64,000 nt of DNA from Notolepis coatsorum. Taxonomy: Eukaryota > Chordata > Actinopteri > Aulopiformes > Paralepididae. Position 1 is the stretch's first letter. Each line of letters begins with the position of its first letter. Below the pieces are notes generated by a model. The model was not told the DNA's origin and searched no databases. It saw nothing but the letters and a program-made list of their open reading frames with translations. The translations under genes were made by a program, and so were the position numbers. Below, piece by piece: positions 1-11,584 of the stretch. The DNA is taken from the NCBI GenBank assembly GCA_963971535.1, contig OZ020589.1:83166860-83230859 (forward strand), given 5' to 3'.

Positions 1-205
1 TCAGAGACCTCAGGTAAAACAAGCGTCCCCTGCTCCAACAGCTTATCTACCACAAGACACCTGATATCCTGCTTAAGATGCTTTTGTTGAACCGAGAGTT
101 GAAAATGTGTGGCAATCTCCACTAAGTCTGCTTTGCGGCAGCTATCTAGTGCTTCCCAAGTAGGATTGCTCAAGAATTTCCCCAGATCAAAAGTACTAAC
201 TGCCA
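1..205 (-). CDS. Gag N-terminus of a Gmr1-like LTR element (partial)
   Basis: The minus strand is open from an ATG at about 205 to the window edge (about 68 codons, reading MAVSTFDLGKFLSN at the start). The hydrophobic/charged pattern around DLVEIATHFQLSV resembles the start of the Gag at 60206-62923 (LLELAVHYRVELS), so I call the N-terminus of a Gmr1-like Ty3-type Gag. It lies directly downstream of an LTR and primer-binding region in the same orientation, which fits Gag being the first gene. The rest is outside the window. The similarity is short and judged by eye. Confidence 0.55.
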
Positions 206-315
206 TTATTTTTTCTTACACAAATGCCATTTTTACACAAAGTAATTAATAACTATACAAGTGTAAACAAACACAGTTCACCAAATCCATCAACCAACAA
301 TTGAACACAGGTTAC

Positions 316-340
316 AAAATCCAGGCAGAGCCCCCATTTA
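316..340 (-). promoter_or_regulatory. Primer-binding site region next to LTR
   Basis: On the minus strand the LTR end is followed after three to four bases by TGGGGGCTCTGCCTGGAT. Its first nine bases equal the start of a tRNA-Pro primer-binding site (TGGGGGCTC), and the second half diverges. The position, just inside the LTR and upstream of gag, is what a PBS requires. Primer identity is uncertain. Confidence 0.5.
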
Positions 341-1082
341 TGTTACGACCCCTGTGTGTCTAAGGGTAAAGGGCTGTAACATAACAGTTGGTTGACAGAA
401 AAGATGGACCACGTTTGTAAACAACAATGATATTTATTGGTAAATGCAAAGGAAGCACATGTAGCTCAGGGGTGAGCCCAGGCCAAAACAACAAACAAAC
501 ACCACTATACTCCAAATAAACACAATCTAATCTATGGTAAAAGAGATTACATTACCTAAACTACTCTTACCTAACCAAAACAGGAGAAAACAATGTCCAA
601 AGGAAATGGCAGCTCACCCCATCTGTGCTTCCTGAGAAAGAGAGAAAAACACATTAATTATACAGAAACAAAAGCAGAATATATACAAAAACAAACTATA
701 ACTTAACAATGCTCTCTCTGTGGCCATACACACACAAGGAAATTACTACCAAGCACCAAAGGCCAATAAACAAGATGCAATACTGTCAAAGTTACAGGTT
801 TACCAAAATCACAACATGCCTAGCCTCATGCCAGAGAGAGAGAAAGACTGAAGGGAGAAAGCCATGTTTTAACAGGTGTGGGGTGATCCATGATTGGGGG
901 GTGTGGATTGAGTGTTAGAGTCTGGAAAGCCAACCACCAATCACTGCTGTGTTGCAATAATGGAAGGATTGGCCTGGCAGGGACCAATGGGGAAGGGAAC
1001 AATGGCTGGAGGGAGGAAACAAAATGGAGAACACACACACATGGAGACACACACTGGGGAATATATACATTGGGATGTAACA
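341..1082 (-). repeat. 5' LTR of Gmr1-like element
   Basis: A 742-bp block reads TGTTACATCCC... to ...GGGGTCGTAACA on the minus strand, so it has TG...CA ends. A TATATAT stretch lies near its 5' end. It is followed by the PBS region and a gag start. It shares the terminal GGTCGTAACA with the LTRs at 58717 and 63817 but otherwise differs, so it is a related but separate family. Its insertion truncates the TTAA element that continues at 1083. Confidence 0.65.
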
Positions 1083-1888
1083 GTGCCGCAAACTGAAAAT
1101 CTATTCTCTTAGTTCCTGATCGCTCGCACAGTCAAACAGCCATATCACATATAGGGGAAAAGCTTATATCTCCGTGAAAACAGGTCTGATTATCCTAAGA
1201 CTGGTAAAATAGATTCCTTACCTGAGATCAGATGGTATCCAAATGGATTATTCCAATTCCTGATCACCATTCCAAAAATCGATCCTTTTATTGATCCAAC
1301 GCGTATACTGTAAAACACATATTACACGCTGTGCTGAGGGTCCACAATGAATCTGATCGGCTCCGGTTACATGCGTGAGAAGTAAAATGTGTATTCCGGA
1401 GTTTTTTTTTTTTCTTGTCCATTTTCATTGAGTCCAATCTGAAAGGGTGCATTACCATCTGGGAGACGATAGGGGGCGCTATTTTCACATCTGAGCGCCT
1501 GGTGGGGCTGCTGTACCAACGGTAGACTCGGTTTATGAAATATGAATTCAGGGGAGCTCCCGTAGCTCACCGCATATCTCGGCGCTATTTCTGCGTCGGG
1601 GAAAACCGCGCTCGTCACGGATCTGGGGGACACGAGTTCAATTCCCGGACCCGCCGTCATTTCTCAGAATGTCTTCCCCTGCTCTACATCCCATTTCAAC
1701 CTGTTTCTGTCGGTCATGCTTGACCAGAAAAGCGATAAACGCTAAAAAATAAAGTAAAAAAAAATAAAAATAAAAATGAATGAATGAATTCAGATCGCTA
1801 ATTAAAAAAAAATCACGAGAATTCTCGTGATGGGCTTTCAGGGGGCGGGCTGATAACCCGAGATATCTCGTGATGGGCATTCAAAGTG
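1083..1888. mobile_element. TTAA MITE fragment, family 1 (copy 1)
   Basis: This segment shares long blocks with 19515-20068, for example GATTATCC(T/C)AAGACTGGTAAAATAG and the block around CCAATTCCTGATCACCATTCC. Both copies end in (G/C)CA(T/C)T(C/G)AAAGTG followed by TTAA, the pattern of a piggyBac-like non-autonomous element with a TTAA target. The left end is missing because the LTR at 341-1082 lies there. No transposase is visible. Confidence 0.6.
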
Positions 1889-1892
1889 TTAA

Positions 1893-3397
1893 TACATTCC
1901 CGGCCATCCACGTATATATATTAGGGCTGTCAGTTTATTGCATTAATTAGATTAATTAATTACACAGCAAATTATCGTGTTATGAAAATCAACTCAAAAT
2001 GTATTAAAAAATAAAAATAAAAATATTTAAATATTTTTTTTTATCTCATTCATTCCATAAGAACGCAGAATAAACATTTACAAACTTTTTTTTTAAATGG
2101 TCCATTTGCATGTTCTTGGTATCTGATTCTAGGGACATCTATGGATCTCAGGGAATGTATTCCCAGTGTCAGAAATACTGTGTCTGTTACTAGGCTTGAG
2201 TAAATTGTAATGAACCAAATGAGAATATCAATTCAATTCTTTTTTAATAATTTTTACTGTGAATAACACCATGCTAAAATTGACCAGACCTGAAAAATCT
2301 AAGCAAATAAATAAAGGGAAGATGATTAAACAGAAGGTTTTGTAGATACAGTACTGAATGCTGTCATCCGGACACATGCAATTTGAAATATGATTATAGA
2401 ATATAAAATATCAGGCCTAAAATGGTTATGTGATTAAAATGCGATTAATTAGATTAATTAATTACAAATCCTGTAATTAATTAGATAAATTTTTTTAATC
2501 GCCTAACAGCACTAGTATATATACGTGTTTAACTCGTTTTTTCTTTTATTCGATTTTAATATCCTATTCACTGTCATGGAGCTGTATTTTGGCTGGAAAA
2601 GGCATATTGGGACTTGGAAAGTGCAGTACCGTCCAGATCCTGGTAGTGTCCCGAGAATGCAGTAATCCTTGTTTCAGACCTGGTGACACTTTTTTTTCCG
2701 CTCCGGGTGGACTTTTCTGTTAGCCTGAAGCGAGGGCTTCACACGATCGCCTGGAATACTTTTTGCGACGCCAAATTCAGTATGCAGTAAAGGAATATAG
2801 CATCAGCCAATGGACATATCGATCTACCAGATGGCGATCAAATAACTGGGAAATTCTTTTTGGAATCCATCTGGCCACAGGTAAGAGCGATTTGACGTAA
2901 ATTTCAGCCTGATCGGGCCTTCTTCTCATAGCCACCCCCCTGATCAGCGTATGTTGTTGTAATAACGAATGCTTTTATTGGTAATCAATAATCAGAAACG
3001 ACTCCCCCCCCCCCCTTTCATGCATTCATGGTGGAACATGATACCGATCATATGCATTTTGATTTTTAACTAGCTTGTGTAGGGACAAAACCCCAAACGA
3101 TTTAACGTTATTAGCTTAGCGCCTTATAACTAGCTTTGCAGAAATGATCCCAGATCATTCCCATATAACGCTCATATTCATTAGGCTATAAAACTGGAAC
3201 GTATTGATGAAAAAAATATTTCTTTATGGCATATTGAAGGGAAGGTTTATACTGTCAATTGACAATGACAATGGATACATAGCTATAATAGAAAATATAG
3301 ATTTCGCTCTACAAACAACGTCACGCACAGTGAAAAGTTGTAATGAAAAGCTGGCGTCCTAGAGTGGGGCCTGTCTAATCTAATGGCCGGGAATGTG
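1893..3397. mobile_element. TTAA-flanked MITE, family 2
   Basis: The left end reads TACATTCCCGGCCA after TTAA (1889-1892). The right end reads TGGCCGGGAATGTG before TTAA (3398-3401). These are inverted termini flanked by TTAA, as for piggyBac-type or similar TTAA-specific elements. The element is about 1.5 kb, has no long ORF, and carries a nested hAT-like element at 1922-2513. Its left TTAA is shared with the neighbouring family 1 MITE, so one inserted at the edge of the other. Confidence 0.6.
1922..2513. mobile_element. hAT-like non-autonomous element (TAGGGCTGTCAG termini)
   Basis: It begins TAGGGCTGTCAGTTTATTGC and ends with the inverted counterpart CTAACAGCACTA, with matching AT-rich subterminal repeats (TTAATTAGATTAATTAATTA). 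The flanks are GTATATAT-like on both sides, compatible with an 8-bp TSD in AT-rich DNA. A second, truncated copy of the left end lies at 55819-55972. No coding capacity. Confidence 0.55.
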
Positions 3398-3401
3398 TTA
3401 A

Positions 3402-3934
3402 GACATACCAAGCGGGGGCTCTTTTGCCTACAGGTCACTGTTTGATGGCAATACAGATTCTACCTTTAAGGCCTGTAAAGTGAACATACATTTGCTTCCT
3501 AGGGAGGAGGGGAGAAAGTGAAGTCAGTTTTGGAACCTGTCCAAGTGTGTATCGTTTCGTTTGGAACACGGCCCAGTGTGATAACAATTATGAAAGATGA
3601 GCTTGCATATTGATATCTGAACCAAGCATGTAGGATCACATATAATGTGGTTCCATCATAACGATAATGTAGGTTTGGAACATGTCCAAGTGATGAGAGC
3701 TCAGCCAGCATAATTGGAACATAAACTCAGCGTGTTACATCATAATCTCCATGCATACGTACAGTATTTCTGATGTTGGCAAGGTTCATTTGAAAATTAC
3801 AGCAATTAAAGATTTCTGATTACACTCGCAAGTTTCACATCCTCCAACCAACCCACACAGAAGGACAGGTGATCTGGCATCAAGGACAAACCTCAGAGAG
3901 TTGTTCCAAAGTAGAACTGGAGCACATGCATATC
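3402..3934. other. No gene seen; degenerate repeats
   Basis: No convincing coding sequence. Phrases such as TTTGGAACCTGTCCAAGTGT and GGTTTGGAACATGTCCAAGTG recur here and, in diverged form, at 5575-5870. This suggests an old tandem array of a 70-100 bp unit split by the minisatellite and foldback insertion between them. Confidence 0.4.
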
Positions 3935-4430
3935 AAAGACAATTAAACACAGTAGAAGTCATGGATATCAGACAGTAAAACACAGTAGAAGTCATGGATA
4001 TCAGACAGTAGAAGACATGGATATCAGACAGTAAAACACAGTAGAAGAGATGGATATCAGACAGTAAAACACAGTAAATAATGGACACATGAATATCACA
4101 GACAATAAAACACAGTAGAAGTCATGGATATCAGAAAGTAAAACACAGTAGAAGACATTGATATCAGACAGTAAAATACAGTAGAAGTCATGGATATCAG
4201 ACAGTAAAATACAGTAGAAGTCATGGATATCATACAGTAAAACATGGGTATCAGACAGTAAAACACAGTAGAAGACATGGATATCAGACAGTAAAACACA
4301 GTAGAAAACATGGATATCAGACAGTAAAACACAGTAGAATAATGGACACATGGGTATCAGACAGTAAAACACAGTAGAATACATGGATATCAGACAGTAA
4401 AACACAGTAGAAGACATGGATATCAGACAT
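3935..4430. repeat. 33-bp minisatellite, left block
   Basis: Tandem copies of a unit around AGTAAAACACAGTAGAAG plus CATGGATATCAGAC, with variants carrying TAATGGACACATGGGTATC. The array resumes at 5107-5390 after an unrelated 676-bp block. Long minus-strand ORFs here (repeated FYCVLLSDIHV) are products of the repeat, not genes. Confidence 0.85.
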
Positions 4431-5106
4431 TATTACATGGTGTTTTAACATTCGCCAAAATGCTTGATTGTGATTGGTCAATAGCGCTCCGTTGCCCCTA
4501 GCAGCGGTCAATTATTTCTCGATAATTCACAGCTGCTATGGGCAACGTGCAATAATGACCGCTGTTAGGGGAAAGATAGCCTTGCAGCCGGACTCTCTCA
4601 GCGTTATACCATGCACAGCCTGCGGAGCACGGCTGTGCAGCGCCTGTCCGAGGCAGGTCTCGACAGTACACCATGCATTTGATCTCGTCTTGTCGATGGT
4701 GTAAAATGAATTATATTGTTGGTAAGTTAACCCTGTAATAAGCGGGATAATGTATACGTTGACACTGCGAGATTCAAACCTAAATAGACTCAGCTTTACC
4801 ATATGCACAGCTGCACTGCATCAGGTGTAATCAAGCCCATTGTGATATTTCCTCCAACGCCAGAGGGGAAACAGAACAACCGCGTCTGCATTTGATCTCG
4901 TTTTGTCGATGGTGTAAAATGAATTACGTATATTGTTAGTAAGTTAGCCTTGTAATAAGCGGGATAATGTATAGCTATACTCGGTCATTGTCGCAAAATA
5001 ATTGACCTTCACTGCGTTTAGAACACCTCGGCTGCGCCTCGGTGTTCCAGAACGCAGTGTCGGTCAATTATTTTGCGACAATGACCTCGTAGCTATACAT
5101 TATCCC
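4431..5106. mobile_element. Foldback-type insertion within minisatellite
   Basis: Unique sequence interrupts the 33-bp array. It contains a direct duplication of about 80 bp (around 4680-4760 and 4890-4970, starting TTGATCTCGT) and ends in a long hairpin at 4961-5106. Phrases such as GGTCAATTATTT occur in both orientations. This points to a foldback or MITE-like element. No transposase ORF and no clear TSD were found, so the class is open. Confidence 0.45.
4961..5106. repeat. Long inverted repeat (hairpin)
   Basis: GGGATAATGTATAGCTATAC on the left pairs with GTAGCTATACATTATCCC on the right. The arms continue through GGTCATTGTCGCAAAATAAT and CACTGCGTT to a centre near CCTCGGCTGCGCCTCGG. The arms are about 65 bp with few mismatches, so this DNA could extrude a cruciform or be transcribed into a hairpin RNA. 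Confidence 0.8.
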
Positions 5107-5390
5107 TTACGTAAAACACAGTAGAATAATGGACACATGGGTATCAGACAGTAAAACACAGTAGAAGGCATGGGTATCAGACAGTAAAACACAGTAGAAT
5201 ACATGGATATCAGACAGTAAAACACAGTAGAAGAAATGGATATCAGACAGTGTAACACAGTAGAATAATGGACACATGGGTATCAGACAGTAAACACAGT
5301 AGAAGACATGGATATCAGACAGTAAAACACAGAAGACATGGATATCAGACAGTAAAACACAGTGGAATAATGGACACATTATGTGTTTTA
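5107..5390. repeat. 33-bp minisatellite, right block
   Basis: Continuation of the array at 3935-4430 with the same unit (GTAAAACACAGTAGAAG and CATGGATATCAGAC). Several units carry the TAATGGACACATGGG variant. Confidence 0.85.
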
Positions 5391-5870
5391 CTATGTGCTC
5401 CAGTCTTCTAATTTGAAACAAATCTCTGAAGTCTGTCCTTGGTTTCTCATTAGCTGTTTAAAACTGTACCAGTAGGCTAATGTAAAACGACACCAAAGCA
5501 AAAATGACCTGGTTCTATTTTTAGAATAGTGTGAGATACTTCCCAACTATATATAATATCCTCTGTGTCCTCCCTCGAGGGGGGGGGGGGGTCATTTAGG
5601 TTTAGACATGTCCCAGTGTTTGTTAAAAACAGCAAATAACTGATGAGAGGTGAGCTAGAGTTGGACCACAATCTATCATTTTCCCTCTGTGTCCTCCCCG
5701 GGGAGAGTGTGCAGCATTCCGCTTGGAACCTGTCCTAGTGTAAAACAAAAAAAAAAAAGTGGTAAACCAGCTTGATAATGTTGGAACAGGATCCATCAAG
5801 GTTCCTGTGAGTTCACCCTAGGGAGGAGGTGATAGTGTGCTGCAAGGTTTAGAACGCGTCCCAGTGTGTG
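5391..5870. other. No gene seen; degenerate repeats and a G-run
   Basis: Only diverged repeats related to 3500-3700 (GGAACCTGTCCTAGTGT, TTTAGACATGTCCCAGTGT), a G homopolymer at about 5580 and an A homopolymer near 5745. No supported coding sequence. Confidence 0.4.
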
Positions 5871-5899
5871 TTAAAACTTGCTGACTGGCATCCCGAACG

Positions 5900-6620
5900 C
5901 CCCCCTCTCATCTCCATCAACTCCCTCTGTTTCTCTCTGGCCCCCCTCTCATCTCCGTCAACTCTCTCTGTCTCTCTCTGGCCCCCCTTTCATCTCCGTC
6001 AACTCTCTGTCTCTCTCTCTGGCCCCCCTCTCATCTCTGTCAACTCTCTCTGTCTCTCTCTGGCCCCCCTCTCATCTCTGTCAACTCTCTCTGTCTCTCT
6101 CTGGCCCCCCTCTCATCTCCGTCAACTCTCTCTGTCTCTCTCTGGCCCCCCTCTCATCTCTCTCAACTCTCTCTATCTCTCTGGGCCCCCTCTCATCTCT
6201 GTCAACTCTCTGTCTCTCTCTGGCCCCCCTCTCATCTCCGTCAACTCTCTCTGTCTCTCTCTGGGCCCCCTCTCATCTCTGTCAACTCTCTGTCTCTCTC
6301 TGGGCTCCCTCTCATCTCTGTCAACTCATCTCCGTCAACTCTCTCTGTCTCTCTCTGGGCCCCCTCTCATCTCTGTCAACTCTCTCTGTCTCTCAGCAGG
6401 CCCCATCTGTCTCTCCTGCTCCCACTCTCTCCCTGTATCTCTCCACCTTTACCTGTCTCTCTCTTTCTCTACTCATCTCTCTATATCTTACCTCCTTCCA
6501 CACCCTGCTCCCACTCTCTCTCCCCGTCTCTCTCTACTCATCTCTCTATATCTTACCTCCTTCCACACCCTCTTCCTACTCTCTCTCTCCCTGTCTCTCT
6601 CTCTCTACTCATCTATCTAG
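5900..6620. repeat. CT-rich minisatellite
   Basis: About a dozen tandem copies of a unit of roughly 40-45 bp containing CCCCCTCTCATCTC(T/C)GTCAACTC followed by CTCTCTGTCTCTCTCTGG. It degenerates after about 6400 into TACTCATCTCTCTATATC-type repeats. The two long plus-strand ORFs here encode only the repeat (PLISVNSL-like) and are not genes. Confidence 0.85.
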
Positions 6621-6621
6621 G

Positions 6622-7130
6622 ACAGAGAGACTTCGGCTCAGCTTCTTCCCCCAGGCCATCAGAGCCTTGAACACTAAAATCTCCACACACAAGCACACAT
6701 GAGCACACACACAACACACACACTGTACACGCCCACACACTAGCAGCCACTTTAACATGAGCACACACACACTCATGCTGCACACGCTCACACTTATGGT
6801 CACTTTACAAAAGGAAAGGTCACTTTAAGAATAGTGTAGTATAACTTGAGATTGTATAATATAGCATTGTATAGCAGTGTGCATAAAGACCCAGTGCCTC
6901 ATCCGTATTGCACTACCACAGGACCTAGCATGTCCTACCATGCTCTGAAAATAACTCATACACCGATATGCCCTACTTTGATTACTTGTATTATTGCACA
7001 ATGTCGTTCTATTGGATTCTTATTATATTATTATATATTAGTATTGTATTATGCACAATCGTTGCGGGCAAGACCCCCCGCATTTCATTGTATACTTGTA
7101 TGCCATGACAAATAAAACTCTTGACTTGAC
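6622..7130 (+). mobile_element. L2-type LINE, 5'-truncated 3' end
   Basis: The segment from GACAGAGAGACTTCGGCTCA to the tail AATAAAACTCTTGACTTGAC matches the 3' end of the LINE at 52735-54640, including the last codons (LRLSFFPQAIRAL) and the 3' UTR. It sits inside CT-rich repeat DNA that continues on the right with TATATCTTACCTCC. This is a typical 5'-truncated retrotransposition product. Confidence 0.8.
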
Positions 7131-7780
7131 TATATCTTACCTCCTTCCACACCCTCTTCCTACTCTCTCTCTTCCAGTCTATCTCCACCTTTGCCTGTCT
7201 CTCTCTCTCTACTGATCTCTCTACATTGTACTTCCACACCCTCTTCCTACTCCCTCTTCCACACACTCATCCTACTCTCTCTCCCTGTCTATCTCCACCA
7301 TTCCCCCCCTCCCTCTCAATTAAATTCAATTCAAATGGGCTTTATTGACATGGGAAACATATAATCAGGTTCACTATATACTTTCGTCGGATTTTCTTGG
7401 GGATTTGCAATACTATACATTTTTGGAAAAGATATTGTATAAGGATTCAGAAAATCCATGTTTCCATTTGCCCGGGTGAATTTTCAAAATGGCCACCATA
7501 AAATGTAGGTTTTGTAATATTTCGGCTTCTAAATGAGCTAGAACATTGATTTGAACTGCTAAACCCACATTTGCAGGGTCAAGGAATCCAATGGTGCCAA
7601 GAAAAACGAGGTAGAACTCATCAAAGTTCATGTTAATATAACTTGTATTGAGGACTTAACAGATAATTGACATTAACTGATTGGCAACTGACATCAACTT
7701 CAGTATCATGACCACAGAAAATAAGCAACCTTCTTCATTAGACTATTATGTGATAGATTATATGAATGTATACACATCTA
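7131..7780. other. No gene seen
   Basis: The first part is a CT-rich continuation of the minisatellite flank. A phrase near 7320-7365 (CAATTCAAATGGGCTTTATT) looks like the end of a common fish interspersed repeat, but I cannot name it. The rest is AT-rich without supported features. Confidence 0.3.
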
Positions 7781-7784
7781 TACA

Positions 7785-8940
7785 CCATCATCACCATCAT
7801 CATCACTTTCATCCATCACGGCATAGGAATCATCGTCATTCTGGCACTGGCTACTGCACTGACACATGTCAGTACATGCTAAGTCCATAGCTCTGCAGGA
7901 ACATCTTCCAGAAGAACAGTTAGCTTTACATCTGCATTGGACCATCTCAATGATGGCCTTCGGGGCTGGGAGGACCTCTCTGGTTGTTGGCTTCATGCCA
8001 TCTGAATCTTTGAAGTACCCATTGTGCAGCTGTGGATCTAGCAGAGCAATGGCTGCCTGTGCCCATACCCTGGTTTGTACATGGACCCTCAAGATATGCT
8101 GCTTCAGAGCTCCATGTGTTGGAGGGAGCTTGTCACTCTCTGCCCTGTGTTTACAGAACAGATGCCATCACAGTTCAGGGATTGTCTTGATGTTGATACC
8201 CTTGGGTTAGTAGGCTGCACATACAAAGGAAGCCAGTGTGGACAGCATTCCTTCTGTGATCCAAAAGCATCTGAAAACCATTGATAATGTCTTCATCTGC
8301 TTTGAGATAGATCTGCAGCCAGGTTGCCTTGCCTATACAGGAGAACCTGCCTGTGTTGTTGGCCCCAGTGAATGCATGGAAAGCTGGCAAAGCCTTTGCT
8401 CTTTCTTTTCCTAGAGCTTGCCACAGTTGTTCAATCTGCACAACACCAGAGGCCATCGAAATCAATGTGTTCTTCAGCAAGAGATCATAGTTTGCTGTGA
8501 CTAGCACTAGAACATCTGTATCTGGTGAGAAGAACATCAACTGTGCATCAGCTGGGTTTCGGTGTGTTGCCAGCACAGCTTGGTGGATCAGCAGTGTGTG
8601 GCTGCTTCTTCATGGTTATTTCCTTCAAAGAGTAGGTCTTTGTTGCTCTTAGTGTGCCCAGAAGCTGACGTGATGATCAGCTTGGAGGATCCCCTGTCGT
8701 ATTCTAGCATTTTGGCTGCAAGATAGTCAGTCAGATTGGCAGTTTTGCTAGTGCTAGGTTCTCGAAGAGCATGGAACACATTTTTTCTCCAGCAAACTTT
8801 GTGGTATTGGACATAAATGGCATGTGCATCACCTGGTGAGATGCAGGTGTTCAGCCTGGTCTTCAGTGCAGTATTATGGGACCTTTCCACAGCATCTTTG
8901 ATATGTTTACCAGCATTCTCAGTCCTGACCTGCACAGTTG
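7785..8940 (-). pseudogene. PIN-like nuclease / CXC-domain protein remnant
   Basis: Three minus-strand ORF blocks in order (8588-8935, 8175-8576, 7778-8092) form one broken protein. The middle block has SPDTDVLVLV, the acidic motif of FEN/PIN-like nuclease folds, and further on LPAFHAFTGANNTGRF. The C-terminal block has a dense cysteine cluster (CRCKANCSSGRCSCRA, then CTDMCQCSSQC) like Tesmin/TSO1 CXC zinc-binding domains, followed by an acidic tail. This combination is known from uncharacterised fish and invertebrate proteins, many probably transposon-borne. Frame changes near 8580 and 8100-8175 show it is dead or poorly preserved. Catalytic function is inferred from motifs only. Confidence 0.65.
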
Positions 8941-9125
8941 TTGGCCATTGGCAAAAGAAGCACTGTTCCTTATTCAGTGGACTTGTATAGGACCGTGTGA
9001 ATGACGATGAAGCACAGAAATGGATGATCCAGAACTTTCACCATTTAGTTTTTATTCTTTTCTGTCCACGCTCTTTGGCAGTGTAGTGTCCTGTGGTCTA
9101 CCTTGTGACTCTTGACTCATGCTTA

Positions 9126-10964
9126 TGTAGCAGCCTGAATATTCTACTAAGTATTCAGAAGTGCTAACTAACTGTTACTTTCCCTGTGTGTGTATAAAGT
9201 GTGATAAACAGTGTTCCTTTGGATAGCTCGCCCAGTCTAATGACGAGGTGAGGTGCTACTCTTCTCCGGCTTCAGTATGGATCACTAACAATAACATTGA
9301 AGCACCCTTTCTCCCTTTCTGCAGTGGTCCTAGAGTGGGATCAGTGGCGGTTGCCAGCAGGGGGCGGAGTGGAAGTGGTGGCAGGTGGAGCGGAGGAGAG
9401 AGGAAAGCAACGAGGAAGAGGGAGTTACCTGGGGGCGAGAGGACCAGGAAGCTCTCTTCGGCAGTGGACTTGACCGTGAACAGTCGCAGTCACAGCGGGC
9501 GGGTGCTCAAACGAGCCCCGTTGAAGGAGAGCTGTTGAAGAGCCCCGTCGGAACGAGCGACGGGTGATAAGAAGAGAGCCCCGTTGGAACGAGTAACGGG
9601 TGATGAGAAGTACTTGCTAGTTGACGGGTTATCCTAGAAGTACCAGCGATAGTGTGTGAGTAAGCGATACAGAACGAAGGACTAACGTCTAGAGTTAACG
9701 GGACTAACGTCTATAGTTAACGGGTTATAGTAGTAAGTGTGCGGTGTATTAGCATGCTGCTAACGGCTCCGTCTGACTCCAGTAGACTACCGGGCGCGCG
9801 ACGCTGAAGACCGGTGGTATAGTCAGCCACGTTGCGTTAGTAGTACAATTGATATAGCAGGAGGGTGCATCCAGACCCGAAGTTTAGCTGTGTTTAGGGT
9901 AGCAACAGTATTAGCAGTTCGCGCGACAGCAGCAAGCAACAGCCAGCAGTGGACGTCCCCCAGACGTAACAGAGGACGCCTCTTCCCACCAGCAGAGGTC
10001 GCCATCACAGCACGCTCCTCCAGCTAACCACTGCTCATGCTGTTCGCCCAGCCCGCTGGCTGTGCTTGCGGGATCGCCGACGCCATCTTGTCACCTGGAC
10101 GAGAGGTGATAAGAGTGGGTCCGCCATCTTGGCTAAGTACGAACGGTACCTTGAGTATCTACATCAACGTCCATTCAAGTGAACGCTAACAACCAGTGTC
10201 TAAGGGGTACCCCAAACAATTTAAGCCGGCTTTAGTGTAGGTTTTATTTTGGTAACGTGGGCCCACATTTGCTTGGTTTTCTTTTGGTATTTTATTATTC
10301 TTGTTATTTGAATTCCCAATGTTTCTCTACTTTATGCCTCGGTCTCCCCTAGTACAAGCGGGGTGTTATTAATGTATTGAGCACGCAGTGCCTATGGTGG
10401 GAATAGTTTCCCCTACATTATCAGTGAGAGCACCCGGTGCCATGTATGAATAAATCTGAAGTATTATCTGTAACTGATAACCTGCCCAGGCTTCAATACA
10501 AAGTAGACCTTATTGGGAGCACTGTGTGTGTGTCTGTTTCTTCCATTTGCTAATCTAACCCCTGGGTAAATATTGTGACTGCATAATTATTTAACTCTTA
10601 CACCTCATTCACAGAATAGCATTTGAAAGGTCTATACAGGTGGTCAAGGAAGGGTACTGCTTAAAGGGAAGCCCAATAATACCATTGAACTGACAGTCAC
10701 TGGGTGTGGGAGGGCTGTCGGAGGTACTGGGGGAAGTGAGAGTGGTTGGGGAGCTACTGCTGACCGCTTTGGAAGGCAAGGGAGACCAGAGTACCAGTCC
10801 CCAGGTTAGTAAATCCTGGGCCCAATCCACTCCTGCTGCAAGCCCTCCAGAACGACGTTCCGGGCCAAAGACGGGGGTACATATAGGTCCAATTCTATAT
10901 TATCCTACTACACAGTGTCTGTGTACTACTACTCCCACAAGCAGGGATAATCCACCCTTCTACA
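9126..10964 (+). repeat. 5' LTR of the pentapeptide-repeat LTR element
   Basis: This 1,839-bp block starts TGTAGCAGCCTGAATATTC and ends CCACCCTTCTACA. The same start recurs at 15727 directly after a polypurine tract, and inverted at 18498. GTATAAAG near 9191 is a plausible TATA box and GAATAAAT near 10449 a polyadenylation signal, leaving a long R region. ORFs inside it are short and not conserved in the other LTR copies. Confidence 0.8.
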
Positions 10965-10985
10965 TTTGGCGTCACGAACAGGATC
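10965..10985 (+). promoter_or_regulatory. Primer-binding site
   Basis: Directly after the LTR end comes TTTGGCGTCACGAACAGGAT. TGG plus this spacing is what a PBS shows. TGGCGT and CAGGAT agree with the 3' end of tRNA-Ser but the middle does not, so the primer is unassigned. Confidence 0.55.
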
Positions 10986-11584
10986 AACATCCTACTCCAC
11001 TTCCTTGACAGACCAGTAGAGAGACCATGACGTCCGACGAAGGGACCCGAGCCGCGCAGGAGATGGCGGCAAAGGTGGAGGAGCTGCAGGAGAAGTGCCA
11101 GACGCAGATGGCACGACTGGAGACACTGGAAGAAACAGTGACGAGACTGGAACAAGAAGAGGCCGTGAAGGGGTTGACCGAGAGGGCACTCCAGGAGAGG
11201 CGGTGTGTTCAGGTGGCTCTGCGGGAGCAAAGAGACGGCTCAGAAGCCGCCAACGGGTTAGAGATGACGTTCACCAAAACGTGTATCCTCATCGTGAAGG
11301 ACGACCCCATCCGAGGACGCGCGAGAGACGCGGTCCAGGGATTTCTGGGGATGGATGTGCTCGGCGGAGTGGACGGTCTCTATAACGGGATGAAGGGGAT
11401 GCGCCCCGCCCACAATTATCGCCCCGGCTCCGAGGATGTCGCCCTTAGCCCCGTTGTGGTAGTCCACCACCAACCCAGCCGGGTCAGCCGAGAGGCCGAC
11501 GACCCGTTATGCACGTCGAGGAGGTCAGGACCGGAGGTGGAGGACACCGAGAGGGGCTTCCTCACCGTCACGGGCCCCATCCCG

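Noticed and set aside
4001-5421. Direct repeats with a CRISPR-like period of about 33 bp
   Set aside because: There are no unique spacers; units are contiguous and the context is vertebrate. It is a minisatellite.
5868-6702. Serine/leucine-rich ORFs of 250-274 codons
   Set aside because: Pure translation of a CT-rich minisatellite with no other coding sign.
7772-7808. Polyhistidine-coding stretch (CATCATCAC repeats)
   Set aside because: It is a simple repeat at the end of the acidic tail of the antisense CXC gene, where it codes Asp runs.
9248-9567. Small ORFs in the 5' LTR
   Set aside because: They are disrupted or shortened in the other two LTR copies and have no motif support.
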